This document shows, piece by piece, positions 1 to 8,813 of a stretch of 64,000 bases of DNA. Location: assembly GCF_902706035.1 (NCBI RefSeq), contig NZ_CACSJA010000009.1, positions 62,001-126,000 of the forward strand. The letters run 5' to 3'. The notes beneath the pieces were generated by a model. That model saw only the letters and a list, made by a program, of their open reading frames with translations. It ran no database searches and was not told where the DNA came from. Positions within the stretch are counted from its first letter, which is position 1; every line of letters starts with the position of its first letter. The stretch comes from Pantoea sp. 18069. Lineage in GTDB: Bacteria; Pseudomonadota; Gammaproteobacteria; Burkholderiales; Burkholderiaceae_C. Made by a program: the position numbers and the translations under genes.

Positions 1-824
1 TGGCGAAGATCAAATCCTCGGGTGCGATCACGCTGGGCGTGCGCGAATCCTCCGGCGCACTGGCCTATACGCTGGGCGACGGCAAATATGTCGGCTTTCA
101 TACCGAAATGGCCGAGCGCGTCGTAAGCGATCTGCAAAAGCAGCTGGGCCTGGCCAAGCTGGACATCAAGTACCAGCCCGTGACTTCGCAAAACCGCATT
201 CCGCTGGTGACCAACGGCACCGTCGATCTGGAATGCGGCTCGACGACCAATGACACCAACCGCCAGAAGGACGTCGACTTCGCCATGACCACGTACATGG
301 AAGAAGTGCGCATTGCCGTGAAGGCCAATTCGGGCATCACCGGCATCAGGGACCTGAACGGCAAGTCGGTGGCCACGACCACGGGCACCACTTCGGTGCA
401 GATCCTGCGCAAGAACGAGCGCGCCCAAGGCATCGACTTCAAGGAAGTCATGGGCAAGGACCACGCCGACAGCTTCCTGCTGCTCGAAACGGGCCGTGCC
501 GACGCGTTCGTGATGGACGGCTCCATCCTCGCCGGCAACATCTCCAAGTCCAAGAACCCCAACGATTTCAAGATCGTCGGCGAAGTGCTGTCGGTCGAGC
601 CTATCGCCTGCATGCTGCGCAAGAACGACCCGGCTTTCGTGAAGGCCGTCGACACCAGCATCCAGCGCCAGGTCGCCGATGGCAGCCTGGAAAAGCTCTA
701 TGACAAGTGGTTCATGCAGCCCATCCCGCCGGCAAACCAGAAGGTCGGCCTGCCCCTGTCCGACGCTACCAAGAACGCCTGGAAGAACCCCAACAACCAG
801 CCCAAGGAAGCTTTCAACAAGTAA
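1..824 (+). CDS. gltI: Glutamate/aspartate ABC transporter periplasmic binding protein, 5' truncated
   Basis: This is the solute-binding subunit of a polar amino acid importer; it captures glutamate or aspartate in the periplasm and delivers it to the GltJK permease. The frame is open from the first bases of the window, so the signal peptide and N-terminus lie outside it. The visible part starts AKIKSSGAITLGVRESSG, the usual start of the mature domain in the GltI family (SBP_bac_3 fold), followed by the ligand-binding lobes and a typical C-terminus around FNK. It is followed by a hairpin and then by gltJ, gltK and gltL on the same strand, the standard order of this transporter. Ligand specificity is inferred from family resemblance and context. 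Confidence 0.93.
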   Translation, partial: AKIKSSGAITLGVRESSGALAYTLGDGKYVGFHTEMAERVVSDLQKQLGLAKLDIKYQPVTSQNRIPLVTNGTVDLECGSTTNDTNRQKDVDFAMTTYMEEVRIAVKANSGITGIRDLNGKSVATTTGTTSVQILRKNERAQGIDFKEVMGKDHADSFLLLETGRADAFVMDGSILAGNISKSKNPNDFKIVGEVLSVEPIACMLRKNDPAFVKAVDTSIQRQVADGSLEKLYDKWFMQPIPPANQKVGLPLSDATKNAWKNPNNQPKEAFNK

Positions 825-846
825 ACTCTGATTGGTGTTTGGGATG

Positions 847-883
847 AAAACCCCCTTCTGGCTGGTCTCGGAGGGGGTTTTTT
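847..883 (+). terminator. Hairpin with T-run between gltI and gltJ (partial terminator)
   Basis: The arms AAAACCCCCT (847-856) and AGGGGGTTTT (872-881) pair perfectly over 10 bp and run into a T tract. The position directly after a binding-protein gene and before its permease genes fits a leaky terminator or mRNA-stabilising hairpin, which makes more binding protein than permease. Confidence 0.75.
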
Positions 884-892
884 GTGTGGTGC

Positions 893-915
893 AAAAGACG
901 CGTTGCGCGTCTTTT
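893..915 (+). other. Second perfect inverted repeat in the gltI-gltJ gap
   Basis: The arms AAAAGACGCG (893-902) and CGCGTCTTTT (906-915) form a 10-bp perfect stem with a 3-nt centre, only 9 bp after the preceding hairpin. It ends 34 bp before the gltJ start. It could be a second termination or processing element, or an operator; the sequence alone does not decide. Confidence 0.5.
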
Positions 916-948
916 CCGCCAGAGGCTTGAGGCAATAAAGGAAATCCT

Positions 949-1704
949 ATGGCTTGGGATTGGCAGGTGTTCTGCGAGGACACGCTGGACCGCGTTGCGG
1001 TGCAGGGGTGCTTCGGCAAGGGCGGCGACATCACCTACATGGACTGGATGCTGTCCGCCTGGGGGTGGACGGTGTCGGTGTCGCTGCTGGCGCTGTTGAT
1101 CGCGTTGGTGGTCGGTGGCGTGATAGGCGTGATTCGCACGCTGCCCAACAGCCCGTGGCTGGTGCGCTTTGGCAACGCCTGGGTGGAACTGTTTCGCAAT
1201 ATTCCACTGCTGGTGCAGATTTTTCTCTGGTACCACGTGGTGCCCGCCTTCGTGCCGGCGATGAAGTCCGTGCCGGGCTTTGTGCTGGTGGTGCTGGCCC
1301 TGGGTATCTTTACCTCGTCGCGTATCGCCGAGCAGGTGCGCTCGGGACTGCAGTCGCTGCCCCGTGGCCAGCGCTATGCGGGCATGGCCGTCGGTTTCAC
1401 GACCTGGCAGACCTACCGCTACGTGCTGCTGCCGATGGCGCTGCGCATCATCATTCCGCCGCTGACCAGTGAGACGATGAACATCTTCAAGAACTCGTCG
1501 GTGGCCTTTGCCGTGTCGGTGACGGAGTTGACCATGTTTGCCATGCAGGCCCAGGAAGAGACTGGCCGCGGAGTCGAAGTCTATCTGGCCGTGACCGGCC
1601 TGTATGTCGTCTCGGCGTTTGCGATCAACCGGATCATGGCCTGGATTGAAAAGCGCGCCCAGGTGCCCGGCATGGTTGCCGCTTCGAATGCAGGAGGGCA
1701 TTGA
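949..1704 (+). CDS. gltJ: Glutamate/aspartate ABC transporter permease GltJ
   Basis: This is an inner-membrane permease subunit of the Glu/Asp importer, 251 residues, with several hydrophobic segments and a BPD_transp_1 fold. The segment around residues 125-170 (SGLQSLPRGQRYAGMAVGF and the following LPMALRI) is the cytoplasmic EAA-type loop that contacts the ATPase. The start ATG has a purine-rich site, AAAGGA, about 7 bp upstream. The stop lies just before the gltK start, so the two permeases are translationally linked. GltJ normally pairs with GltK to form the heterodimeric channel. Confidence 0.93.
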   Translation: MAWDWQVFCEDTLDRVAVQGCFGKGGDITYMDWMLSAWGWTVSVSLLALLIALVVGGVIGVIRTLPNSPWLVRFGNAWVELFRNIPLLVQIFLWYHVVPAFVPAMKSVPGFVLVVLALGIFTSSRIAEQVRSGLQSLPRGQRYAGMAVGFTTWQTYRYVLLPMALRIIIPPLTSETMNIFKNSSVAFAVSVTELTMFAMQAQEETGRGVEVYLAVTGLYVVSAFAINRIMAWIEKRAQVPGMVAASNAGGH

Positions 1705-1706
1705 TC

Positions 1707-2378
1707 ATGGACCTGCAAATCGACTTCGGTTTCTACAACTGGGACCTGGTGAGCAACTTCGTGCTCAAGGGTCTGTATTTCAGCCTGATGCTGACGGCCA
1801 TCGCCACTGTGGGCGGCGTGCTGTTCGGCACGGTGCTGGCGCTGATGCGACTGTCGGGCAAGAAGTGGCTGGTGGTGCCGGCGACGATCTACGTCAACGG
1901 CATGCGCTCCATTCCGCTGGTGATGGTGATCCTCTGGTTCTTCCTGCTGATGCCGGCCATCATTGGCCGCCCGATCGGCGCGGAGCTGTCGGCCATCATC
2001 ACCTTCATTGCCTTCGAGGCCGCCTATTTCAGCGAGATCATGCGCGCCGGCATCCAGTCGATCGCGCGTGGCCAGGTGAATGCGGGCCAGGCGCTGGGCA
2101 TGACCTATGGCCAGAACATGCGTCTGGTGGTGCTGCCGCAGGCGTTTCGCAACATGCTGCCGGTGCTGCTGACGCAGACCATCATCCTGTTCCAGGATAC
2201 GTCGCTGGTCTATGCGATTGGCGCCTACGACATGCTCAAGGGCTTTGAAGTCGCGGGCAAGAACTATGGCCGGCCGATCGAAGCCTACCTGGCTGCGGCC
2301 GTCGCCTATTTTGTGCTGTGCTATGCGCTGTCCTGGCTGGTCAAGCAGTTGCACAAGAAAATCGCGATTATTAGATAA
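1707..2378 (+). CDS. gltK: Glutamate/aspartate ABC transporter permease GltK
   Basis: This is the second inner-membrane permease subunit of the importer, 223 residues. I chose the ATG at 1707 because AGGAGGG lies 8-9 bp upstream; an in-frame TTG at 1701 is the only earlier option and sits too close to that site. The protein has N-terminal membrane segments (about residues 15-45 and 50-75) and an EAA loop with the pattern IARGQVNAGQALGMTYGQN, followed by VVLPQAFRNMLP. The C-terminus is lysine-rich (KQLHKK). A repeat element separates it from gltL, but the operon order is intact. Confidence 0.93.
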   Translation: MDLQIDFGFYNWDLVSNFVLKGLYFSLMLTAIATVGGVLFGTVLALMRLSGKKWLVVPATIYVNGMRSIPLVMVILWFFLLMPAIIGRPIGAELSAIITFIAFEAAYFSEIMRAGIQSIARGQVNAGQALGMTYGQNMRLVVLPQAFRNMLPVLLTQTIILFQDTSLVYAIGAYDMLKGFEVAGKNYGRPIEAYLAAAVAYFVLCYALSWLVKQLHKKIAIIR

Positions 2379-2380
2379 CC

Positions 2381-2513
2381 CCCCCTGAGGCGCTGCGCGG
2401 CATGGGCCGCCCCGCCTTCCCCCAAGGGGGACGGCACCATCGCTGCGGGGCGGCCCTTGCTCGGTGCCCCTGGGCTGGAGAGCGCCAGTAGCTAGGCCGG
2501 GATGGATAACTGA
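2381..2513 (+). repeat. Interspersed GC-rich repeat, family A, copy 1
   Basis: The element begins CCCCCTGAGGCGCT, continues through a C-run/G-run hairpin (CCCCCAAGGGGG) and the signature GCTGCGGGGCGGCCCTTGCTCG, and ends near ATGGATAACTGA. Closely related copies occur at 3274, 19843 (reversed), 39807, 56319 and 58998 (reversed and diverged). This copy fills the gap between gltK and gltL. Confidence 0.85.
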
Positions 2514-2535
2514 ATACGGATACGGAGAGCACCCA

Positions 2536-3273
<738 letters not shown>

Positions 3274-3400
3274 CCCCCCTGAGGCGCTTCGCGCCTTCCC
3301 CCCAAGGGGGGACGACACCGTCGCTGCGGGGCGGCCCTTGCTCGGTGTCGCTGGCCTGGGCCGCGCCGGTTTCGAGCGCTGCGAACTGCGATGAATAACC
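3274..3400 (+). repeat. Interspersed GC-rich repeat, family A, copy 2
   Basis: The copy starts on the base after the gltL stop with CCCCCCTGAGGCGCTTCGCG. It has a C-run/G-run hairpin, then TCGCTGCGGGGCGGCCCTTG, and ends around GATGAATAAC, matching copy 1 along its length. It may act as the transcript end for the glt operon. Confidence 0.85.
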
Positions 3401-3419
3401 CGCAGCCCGCGGTTGGATG

Positions 3420-3448
3420 TTGTGGACCGGGGGGTGGGCGTGGACAAT
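3420..3448 (+). promoter_or_regulatory. Probable pyrC promoter with very short or no leader
   Basis: TTGTGG (3420-3425) and GACAAT (3443-3448) are spaced by 17 bp, fitting a sigma70 promoter. Only 8 bp separate the -10 from the pyrC ATG, and no Shine-Dalgarno is visible, so transcription would start at or next to the start codon. Confidence 0.45.
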
Positions 3449-3456
3449 AGCGGCCC

Positions 3457-4497
3457 ATGACCGCCCCACTCGACACCCTCACCATCACCCGTCCCGACGA
3501 CTGGCACCTGCATGTGCGCGACGGCGAAGCGCTGCGCACCGTCGTGCCGCACACCGCCGCCCAGTTCGGCCGGGCGATCATCATGCCCAACCTCAAGCCG
3601 CCGGTCACGACGGCCGAGCAGGCCCTGGCCTACCGTGAGCGCATTCTCGCGGCCGTGCCCGAAGGCCAGTCCTTCGAGCCGCTGATGACGCTGTACCTGA
3701 CCGACAACATCCCGGCCGAGGAGATCGTGCGCGCCAAGGCCGCGGGCGTGGTCGCGCTCAAGCTCTACCCGGCCGGTGCGACGACCAACAGCGATGCCGG
3801 CGTGACCGACATGCGCAAGACCTATGCGACGCTCGAGGCCATGCAGCGCGCAGGCCTGCTGCTGCTGGTGCACGGTGAAGTCACGGGCAGCGAGGTCGAC
3901 CTGTTCGACCGCGAAGCGGCGTTCATCGACCAGCAGCTGATTCCGCTGCGCCGCGATTTCCCCGAACTGAAGATCGTCTTCGAGCACATCACGACGCGCG
4001 AAGCCGCGCAGTACGTGACCGAGGCCGACCGTTTCGTGGGCGCGACCATCACGCCCCAGCACCTGCTGTTCAACCGCAACGCGATCTTCACCGGCGGCAT
4101 CCGCCCCCACTACTACTGCCTGCCCGTGCTCAAGCGCGAGACCCACCGCCTGGCGCTGGTCGAGGCGGCAACCAGCGGCAACGCCAGGTTCTTCCTGGGC
4201 ACCGACAGCGCGCCGCATGCGGCCCACCTCAAGGAACATGCGACCGGCTGCGCGGGCTGCTACAGCGCGCACGCGGCGATCGAGATGTATGCCGAGGCCT
4301 TCGACAACGCAGGGGCGCTCGACAAGCTCGAAGCCTTCGCCAGCTTCAACGGCCCCGACTTCTACGACTTGCCGCGCAACACCGGCACCATCACGCTGCG
4401 CCGCGAATCCTGGACCCCGCCCGAAAGCTTTGCGTTCGGCGAAGCCCAGCTCAAGCCGCTGCGTTCGGGCGAGGCGCTGCCGTGGAAGATGGTTTAA
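3457..4497 (+). CDS. pyrC: Dihydroorotase, class II
   Basis: It catalyses reversible cyclisation of N-carbamoyl-aspartate to dihydroorotate in pyrimidine synthesis, in the cytoplasm. The 346-residue length is typical of the E. coli PyrC type. The metal-binding HxH is seen as DWHLHVRDG near residue 17, the carbamylated lysine lies in [18 protein letters not shown], and further metal ligands lie in LVHGEV and [10 protein letters not shown]. The substrate-binding stretch GTDSAPH also carries the catalytic aspartate. No ribosome-binding site precedes the ATG, so a leaderless transcript is possible. The gene stands alone between the repeat after gltL and a repeat-rich spacer. Confidence 0.97.
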   Translation: MTAPLDTLTITRPDDWHLHVRDGEALRTVVPHTAAQFGRAIIMPNLKPPVTTAEQALAYRERILAAVPEGQSFEPLMTLYLTDNIPAEEIVRAKAAGVVALKLYPAGATTNSDAGVTDMRKTYATLEAMQRAGLLLLVHGEVTGSEVDLFDREAAFIDQQLIPLRRDFPELKIVFEHITTREAAQYVTEADRFVGATITPQHLLFNRNAIFTGGIRPHYYCLPVLKRETHRLALVEAATSGNARFFLGTDSAPHAAHLKEHATGCAGCYSAHAAIEMYAEAFDNAGALDKLEAFASFNGPDFYDLPRNTGTITLRRESWTPPESFAFGEAQLKPLRSGEALPWKMV

Positions 4498-4554
4498 GTA
4501 CTTAAACCAACTGACGGACTCCCGTTTCGTCACAAAGCTACCAAGGTGTTCCCC

Positions 4555-4860
4555 CTTCTGGCTGCGCCTGGCGCGCGCAGGGGCCGGGCTGGTCGGTGTG
4601 CCGAAGGACACACCCGCTTCGTCAACTGACTCACCGCAGTTGTTCGAGCGCAGCGGCGTAGCCGCGTAGCGAGATGGTATGGACACCTCCCTCTTCTGCG
4701 CCGGCACTCGCAGCGCAGGGTCGCAGACAGCAGGGGCGCCTTCTTTTGCTTCGTTTTCTTGTGCGTACAAGAAAATGAAGTCGGCTGCCGGGCCGAGACC
4801 CGGCCTCGGAAAACAAAGTCGCAGCAGCCGCATCCACTGGAGAGAAATTGCCAAATAGGG
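4555..4860. repeat. Non-coding spacer with mosaic repeat and long hairpin (family C)
   Basis: The spacer from 4498 to 4916 has no convincing gene. It contains GC-rich blocks and, at 4749-4780, a 14-bp stem: arm CTTCGTTTTCTTGT (4749-4762), loop GCGT, arm ACAAGAAAATGAAG (4767-4780), with a single G:T mismatch. From memory, hairpins of this CTTCGTTTTCTTGT type are frequent between genes in Burkholderiales genomes; no second full copy lies in this window. A role as bidirectional terminator or mobile MITE-like remnant is possible. Confidence 0.55.
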
Positions 4861-4916
4861 CACGCCGCGAGTGATGGTGTAGGCTGCATCCTGTGTATGC
4901 CCACCAAGGAGTGCCC

Positions 4917-5747
4917 ATGCTCGCCGAGTCCCCCCTACGCATTGCGCTGCTGATCGATGCCGACAACGCGCCGGCCGAAAAGCTCGATGAAATCCTGACC
5001 GAGCTGTCGACGCTGGGCGTGATCAACATCCGCCGCGCCTATGGCAACTGGACCAAGGCCGGCCTGCAGGGCTGGCAGGCGCGGCTGCTCGAGTTTGCGC
5101 TGCGGCCCATGCAGCAGTTCGACTATTCCAGGCGCAAGAACGCGACCGACATGGCGATGACCGTCGATGCGATGGAGCTGCTCTACACCGAGCGGCCCGA
5201 CGCGTTCGGCATCGTGTCGTCGGATGCCGATTTCACGCCGCTGGTCATGCACCTGCGCGCCAAGGGCGCGGCGGTCTATGGCTTTGGCGCGCAGCAGACG
5301 CCGCTGCCGTTCGTCAACGCCTGTTCGCGCTTTCTCTATCTCGAAGCCCTGGGCCAGGGCCCGGTCGAAAACGGGCCGGCCGAAGAGCCCGCCGAGGCCG
5401 CGGCGGCGGCGGTGCCCGAGGCTCCTCCCCTGATCGTGCCTGCGGAGCGCGAGGGCGCGCCGGTCGCGCGTGCGGCCAGCCTGCGCGTGCCCACGCAGCA
5501 GTTGCGCCAGGACAGCCAGTTGCTGGGCCTGCTGCGCGACGCCGTCAACGCCACGCAGGACGAGCAGGGCTGGGCGCGTGTCGGCGCCGTGGGAACGCAG
5601 ATCGGCAACAAGGCCTCGTTCGATGCGCGCAACTACGGCTATGCCTCGCTGACCAAGCTGCTGGCCGCGACCCAGGCATTCGAGATGCGCGACGAAGGCA
5701 CGTCGCGCGTCGCGGTGCGCGACAAGCGACAGGTGCGAGCGCTGTGA
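4917..5747 (+). CDS. NYN-domain nuclease-like protein with C-terminal OST-HTH/LOTUS domain
   Basis: The 276-residue protein has an N-terminal NYN (PIN-like, LabA/DUF88) domain. The acidic residues expected of the fold are in LLIDADNAP (about 10-18), NATDMAMTVDAMEL and GIVSSDADFTPLV. An Ala/Pro/Glu-rich linker (about 150-185) leads to a LOTUS-type RNA-binding winged helix (LLGLLRDAVNATQDEQGWA and onward). Family knowledge suggests RNA cleavage or binding; the target is unknown. I chose the ATG at 4917 because AAGGAG lies 6 bp upstream; a GTG 24 bp earlier has none. It overlaps the next gene by 4 bp (GTGA), so the two are co-translated. Confidence 0.85.
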   Translation: MLAESPLRIALLIDADNAPAEKLDEILTELSTLGVINIRRAYGNWTKAGLQGWQARLLEFALRPMQQFDYSRRKNATDMAMTVDAMELLYTERPDAFGIVSSDADFTPLVMHLRAKGAAVYGFGAQQTPLPFVNACSRFLYLEALGQGPVENGPAEEPAEAAAAAVPEAPPLIVPAEREGAPVARAASLRVPTQQLRQDSQLLGLLRDAVNATQDEQGWARVGAVGTQIGNKASFDARNYGYASLTKLLAATQAFEMRDEGTSRVAVRDKRQVRAL

Positions 5748-6640
5748 ATCCTGCGGCCGCCGATACCGACTGGTCCCTGGTTGACTGGTCCGCGCCCTGG
5801 CTGCAAAGCCTGCGCACCGTCGCCGAGCCCATCTGGCTGCGCATCGCAGACGGCGCGACCGTGCCCGACGCGGTGAATGCCGGCCTGGCCGCGCTGCAGG
5901 CCCAAGGCCGGCTCGCGCAGCTCGCGGGCTGGCGCTTCGTGCCGCAGGCGCAGCTGCCGCCGGGAATGGCCTATGAAGCCTTCATTCACCGCGAGCACGC
6001 CGTGCCCACGCGCTGCAATCTGCACGATTTCTTCAACGCCATGGTCTGGCTGCATTACCCGCAGCTCAAGCGCCAGCTCAATGTGGTGCAGGCCCAGCAG
6101 ATCGCCCAGGCCGGGGTCGGCGCCGTGCGCGGGCCGGTGCGCGACGCCGCCACGCTGCTCGACGAGAACGGCGCGCTGCTGCTCGCGCCGGCGGCGCTGC
6201 AGGCCGCCTTGCGCGCGCGCGACTGGCTGCAACTGGGCGTGCATGGGCGCGAACTGTGGCAACACGCCCGGCTGCTGCCGCTGGGGCATGCGCTGCTTGA
6301 AAAGCTGGTGCAGCCGCGCAAGTCGATCACCGCCCATGTGCTGTGCCTCGCGCCCGGGATCGCCACGCCCGATGTCGATGCGGTGCTGGCGCGCCAGTGC
6401 AGCGCGCAATGGCTGGCGCAAAAGCCGTTTAGTCCTTTGCCGGTGCTGGGCGTGCCCGGCTGGTGGCAGGGCAATGAGCAGGTTTGCTTTTATGATGATC
6501 CTTTTGTGTTTCGCAGCGCCCGGCCTCACAAGCCCATACAACAGAAAGACGGCGCGCTGCGTGACTTGAACCCTGCGTCCCATGCCCCCAGATGGGGTGG
6601 TGTGGCGAATGCGCCGCTTTCCCTCCTTGTGGAGAATTAA
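5744..6640 (+). CDS. DUF3025 domain protein
   Basis: The 298-residue protein matches the DUF3025 family, recognisable from [20 protein letters not shown] and [12 protein letters not shown] near residues 87-115. No biochemical function is established, and I see no signal peptide or membrane segment. It begins with GTG inside the stop of the NYN-LOTUS gene (GTGA overlap). htpX starts 5 bp after its stop, with a GTGGAGAA site inside its last codons, so the three genes probably form one transcript. A conserved Asn-His/Asp core suggests an enzyme, but I would not guess a reaction. Confidence 0.8.
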   Translation: MNPAAADTDWSLVDWSAPWLQSLRTVAEPIWLRIADGATVPDAVNAGLAALQAQGRLAQLAGWRFVPQAQLPPGMAYEAFIHREHAVPTRCNLHDFFNAMVWLHYPQLKRQLNVVQAQQIAQAGVGAVRGPVRDAATLLDENGALLLAPAALQAALRARDWLQLGVHGRELWQHARLLPLGHALLEKLVQPRKSITAHVLCLAPGIATPDVDAVLARQCSAQWLAQKPFSPLPVLGVPGWWQGNEQVCFYDDPFVFRSARPHKPIQQKDGALRDLNPASHAPRWGGVANAPLSLLVEN

Positions 6641-6645
6641 TCCCG

Positions 6646-7515
6646 ATGAAACGAATTGCCCTTTTTCTATTGACCAATATTGCCGTCGTGGCGGTGTTGG
6701 GCATCGTCGCCAGCCTGCTGGGCGTCAACCGCTTTCTCACGTCCAATGGACTGAACCTCACCGCACTGCTGGGCTTTGCCTTCATCATGGGCTTCGGCGG
6801 CGCGATCATTTCGCTGCTGATCAGCAAGCCCATGGCCAAGTGGGCATCGCGCGTGCACGTGATCAACGAGCCGCGCAACGCCGATGAAGCCTGGATCGTC
6901 AACACCGTGCGCGGCTTTGCCGACAAGGCCGGCATAGGCATGCCCGAGGTGGGCATCTACGAAGGCGAGCCCAACGCGTTCGCGACCGGCGCGTTCAAGA
7001 ATTCGGCGCTGGTGGCGGTGTCCACGGGCCTGCTGTCGGGCATGACGCGCGAGGAAGTCGAGGCCGTGATCGGCCACGAAGTCGCGCACATCGCCAACGG
7101 CGACATGGTCACCATGACGCTGATCCAGGGCGTGATGAACACTTTCGTGGTGTTCCTGTCGCGCGTGGTCGGCTATGCGGTCGACAGCTTTCTGCGCAAG
7201 AACGACACCGAAAGCTCGGGGCCGGGCATTGGCTACTACGTGACCACCATCGTGATGGACATCCTGCTGGGCTTTGTCGCGGCAATGATCGTCGCCTGGT
7301 TCAGCCGCCAGCGCGAATTCCGCGCCGACGCCGGCGCCGCCCAGCTCATGGGCCGCAAGCAGCCCATGATCAACGCCCTGGCCCGCCTGGGCGGCATGCA
7401 CCCGGGCGAACTGCCCAAGAGCGTGGCCGCGATGGGCATCACCGGCAATATCGGCAAGCTGTTCTCCACCCATCCGCCGATGGAAGAGCGCATTGCCGCG
7501 CTGCAAAAGTCCTGA
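6646..7515 (+). CDS. htpX: Membrane zinc metalloprotease HtpX
   Basis: HtpX is an inner-membrane M48 endopeptidase that helps remove misfolded membrane proteins. The protein has 289 residues. Two membrane segments at the N-terminus (about 5-27 and 38-60) are followed by the catalytic zinc motif HEVAH (144-148), a second hydrophobic pair (about 155-175 and 195-220) and the downstream glutamate region [13 protein letters not shown] placed the start at the ATG at 6646, giving [11 protein letters not shown], the family's usual N-terminus; the open frame upstream overlaps the DUF3025 gene. A strong bidirectional hairpin terminator follows 35 bp after the stop. Confidence 0.96.
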   Translation: MKRIALFLLTNIAVVAVLGIVASLLGVNRFLTSNGLNLTALLGFAFIMGFGGAIISLLISKPMAKWASRVHVINEPRNADEAWIVNTVRGFADKAGIGMPEVGIYEGEPNAFATGAFKNSALVAVSTGLLSGMTREEVEAVIGHEVAHIANGDMVTMTLIQGVMNTFVVFLSRVVGYAVDSFLRKNDTESSGPGIGYYVTTIVMDILLGFVAAMIVAWFSRQREFRADAGAAQLMGRKQPMINALARLGGMHPGELPKSVAAMGITGNIGKLFSTHPPMEERIAALQKS

Positions 7516-7550
7516 TGCAGGGGGCGGCTAGCCCCGGCTGAATGAGCACA

Positions 7551-7579
7551 AGCCCGCGTTGAACGACGCGGGCTTTTTT
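7551..7579. terminator. Intrinsic terminator between convergent htpX and the reductase gene
   Basis: The arms AGCCCGCGT and ACGCGGGCT flank a short loop (TGAACG) and are followed by TTTTTT on the plus strand. It terminates htpX and, read from the other side, lies 20 bp beyond the end of the reductase gene. Confidence 0.85.
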
Positions 7580-7599
7580 CTGCGCGCGAGCGTTGATGC

Positions 7600-8622
7600 C
7601 TAGACCGTGGCGCTGGTGAATGCATCCGCATGGAAGGCCATGGCCGGCAGACCCTGCAGCAGCAGGCGCGCGCGGGCCGCAGTCACCATCTCCGGCGAGC
7701 CGCAGGCAAACACTTCGCAGCCTTGCAGTTGCGGCCAGTCCTGCACGGCCATTTCCTGCACATGGCCGCGCCGTCCCTCCCATGCGAGTGGGGCGCGCGA
7801 CAGCACCGGTATGTAGCGGAACCACGCATGCTCCTGTTGCCACTGCAGGCATTGCGCATGCAGATAGAGGTCGTCCAGGCTGCGTCCGCCCCAATACAAC
7901 ACCATGCTGCGCGGCTGCGCCTGGACCATGGCCGATTCCAGCAAGGCCTTGACCGGTGCCATGCCCGTGCCTGTGGCCAGCAACAGCAGCGGGGCGGGTG
8001 TGGCGCCGCCGTCCGTTGCTACCGCGGCCATGCCAAAGGGGCCTTCGATGCGCAGTACATCGCGGGGCTTGAGCTTTTCGAGGATCTGGCCAGTGAACAC
8101 GCCGCCGGGGCGCAGGCGCACATGCAGCTCCAGCGTGCCGTCATCGCGCGGCGCGGCGGCCAGCGAATAGCTGCGCTTGAGGCCCCGGCCCAGGTGGATG
8201 TCGAGATACTGGCCTGCGCCAAAGCCCAGGTGCTGGCCTGGCGGCAGACCCAGTTGCAGGCGCATCACATCGGCGGCCAGGCGGTCCATGGCAAGCACGC
8301 GCACGTTGGCGCGCGCCACGGGCCACTGGCCGTCGAGCTCGCGGCACTGCAGGGACAGGTCGCTGAGCGGCCGGGTGCAGCAAAGCAGGGCCTGGGTGCC
8401 GGGCAAGGCCGCGTCGGTGTCGGGCTGCTCGCAATCGGTCTGGCCGTTCAGCACCTGGGCCTGACAGGACAGGCAGGAGCCGGTCTTGCACTGGTGGGGT
8501 AGCACAATGCCGGCCGCCAACGCCGCGTCCAGCACGGTCTGCCCGGGGGCACAGGCAAAGCTGCGCCCCGAAGGCTGGAGCTGGATGCGAAAGGCGGGCG
8601 GAGGTGTCGGGATGGAGGACAT
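7600..8622 (-). CDS. Oxygenase reductase component: [2Fe-2S] ferredoxin + FAD + NAD domains
   Basis: The 340-residue protein has an N-terminal plant-type [2Fe-2S] domain with Cys45, Cys50, Cys53 and Cys82 (spacing C-x4-C-x2-C-x28-C). Next come an FAD domain (RSYSLAAAP) and a NAD-binding domain (LLLATGTGMAPVKALL, then FACGSPEMV). This is the layout of NagAa-type reductases that pass electrons from NADH to a Rieske ferredoxin. The family also includes CDP-6-deoxyglucoseen reductases, so the name alone is ambiguous. The decisive context is the promoter, which shares half-sites and spacing with that of the oxygenase alpha gene at 17816. I infer that this is the missing reductase of that oxygenase. 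The ATG at 8622 fits the family start. Confidence 0.85.
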   Translation of the reverse strand: MSSIPTPPPAFRIQLQPSGRSFACAPGQTVLDAALAAGIVLPHQCKTGSCLSCQAQVLNGQTDCEQPDTDAALPGTQALLCCTRPLSDLSLQCRELDGQWPVARANVRVLAMDRLAADVMRLQLGLPPGQHLGFGAGQYLDIHLGRGLKRSYSLAAAPRDDGTLELHVRLRPGGVFTGQILEKLKPRDVLRIEGPFGMAAVATDGGATPAPLLLLATGTGMAPVKALLESAMVQAQPRSMVLYWGGRSLDDLYLHAQCLQWQQEHAWFRYIPVLSRAPLAWEGRRGHVQEMAVQDWPQLQGCEVFACGSPEMVTAARARLLLQGLPAMAFHADAFTSATV

Positions 8623-8657
8623 GGTGTCGCGGGTCAGGGCTGTGCGTTGATGCCGCC

Positions 8658-8731
8658 AGTCTAGAAAGCGGCCGCTGCGGGGGATAGCCGCGCAGCGCAA
8701 GGCGGGCGCCGCGGCTTGTCCGTTTCTCGCA
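8658..8731 (-). promoter_or_regulatory. AraC-type activator-dependent promoter of the reductase gene
   Basis: Read on the minus strand, the elements are a distal half-site TGCGAGAAACGGACA (8731-8717), a proximal half-site TGCGCTGCGCGGCTA (8699-8685) 32 bp closer to the gene, and -10 TAGACT (8663-8658). The -35 position expected at a 17-bp spacer overlaps the proximal half-site by 2 bp, as known for XylS/BenR-type promoters. The half-sites resemble the BenR/XylS form TGCA-N6-GGNTA. The same arrangement with identical spacings occurs at 17847-17920. Confidence 0.65.
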
Positions 8732-8813
8732 GGGGCGCGCTTGCCGGTGCCGGATAGCCGGTTTGCAGGCGGCTGTTTAAGATGGCCTATCCCTTTTTTC
8801 GTGTCCCAAGCCC

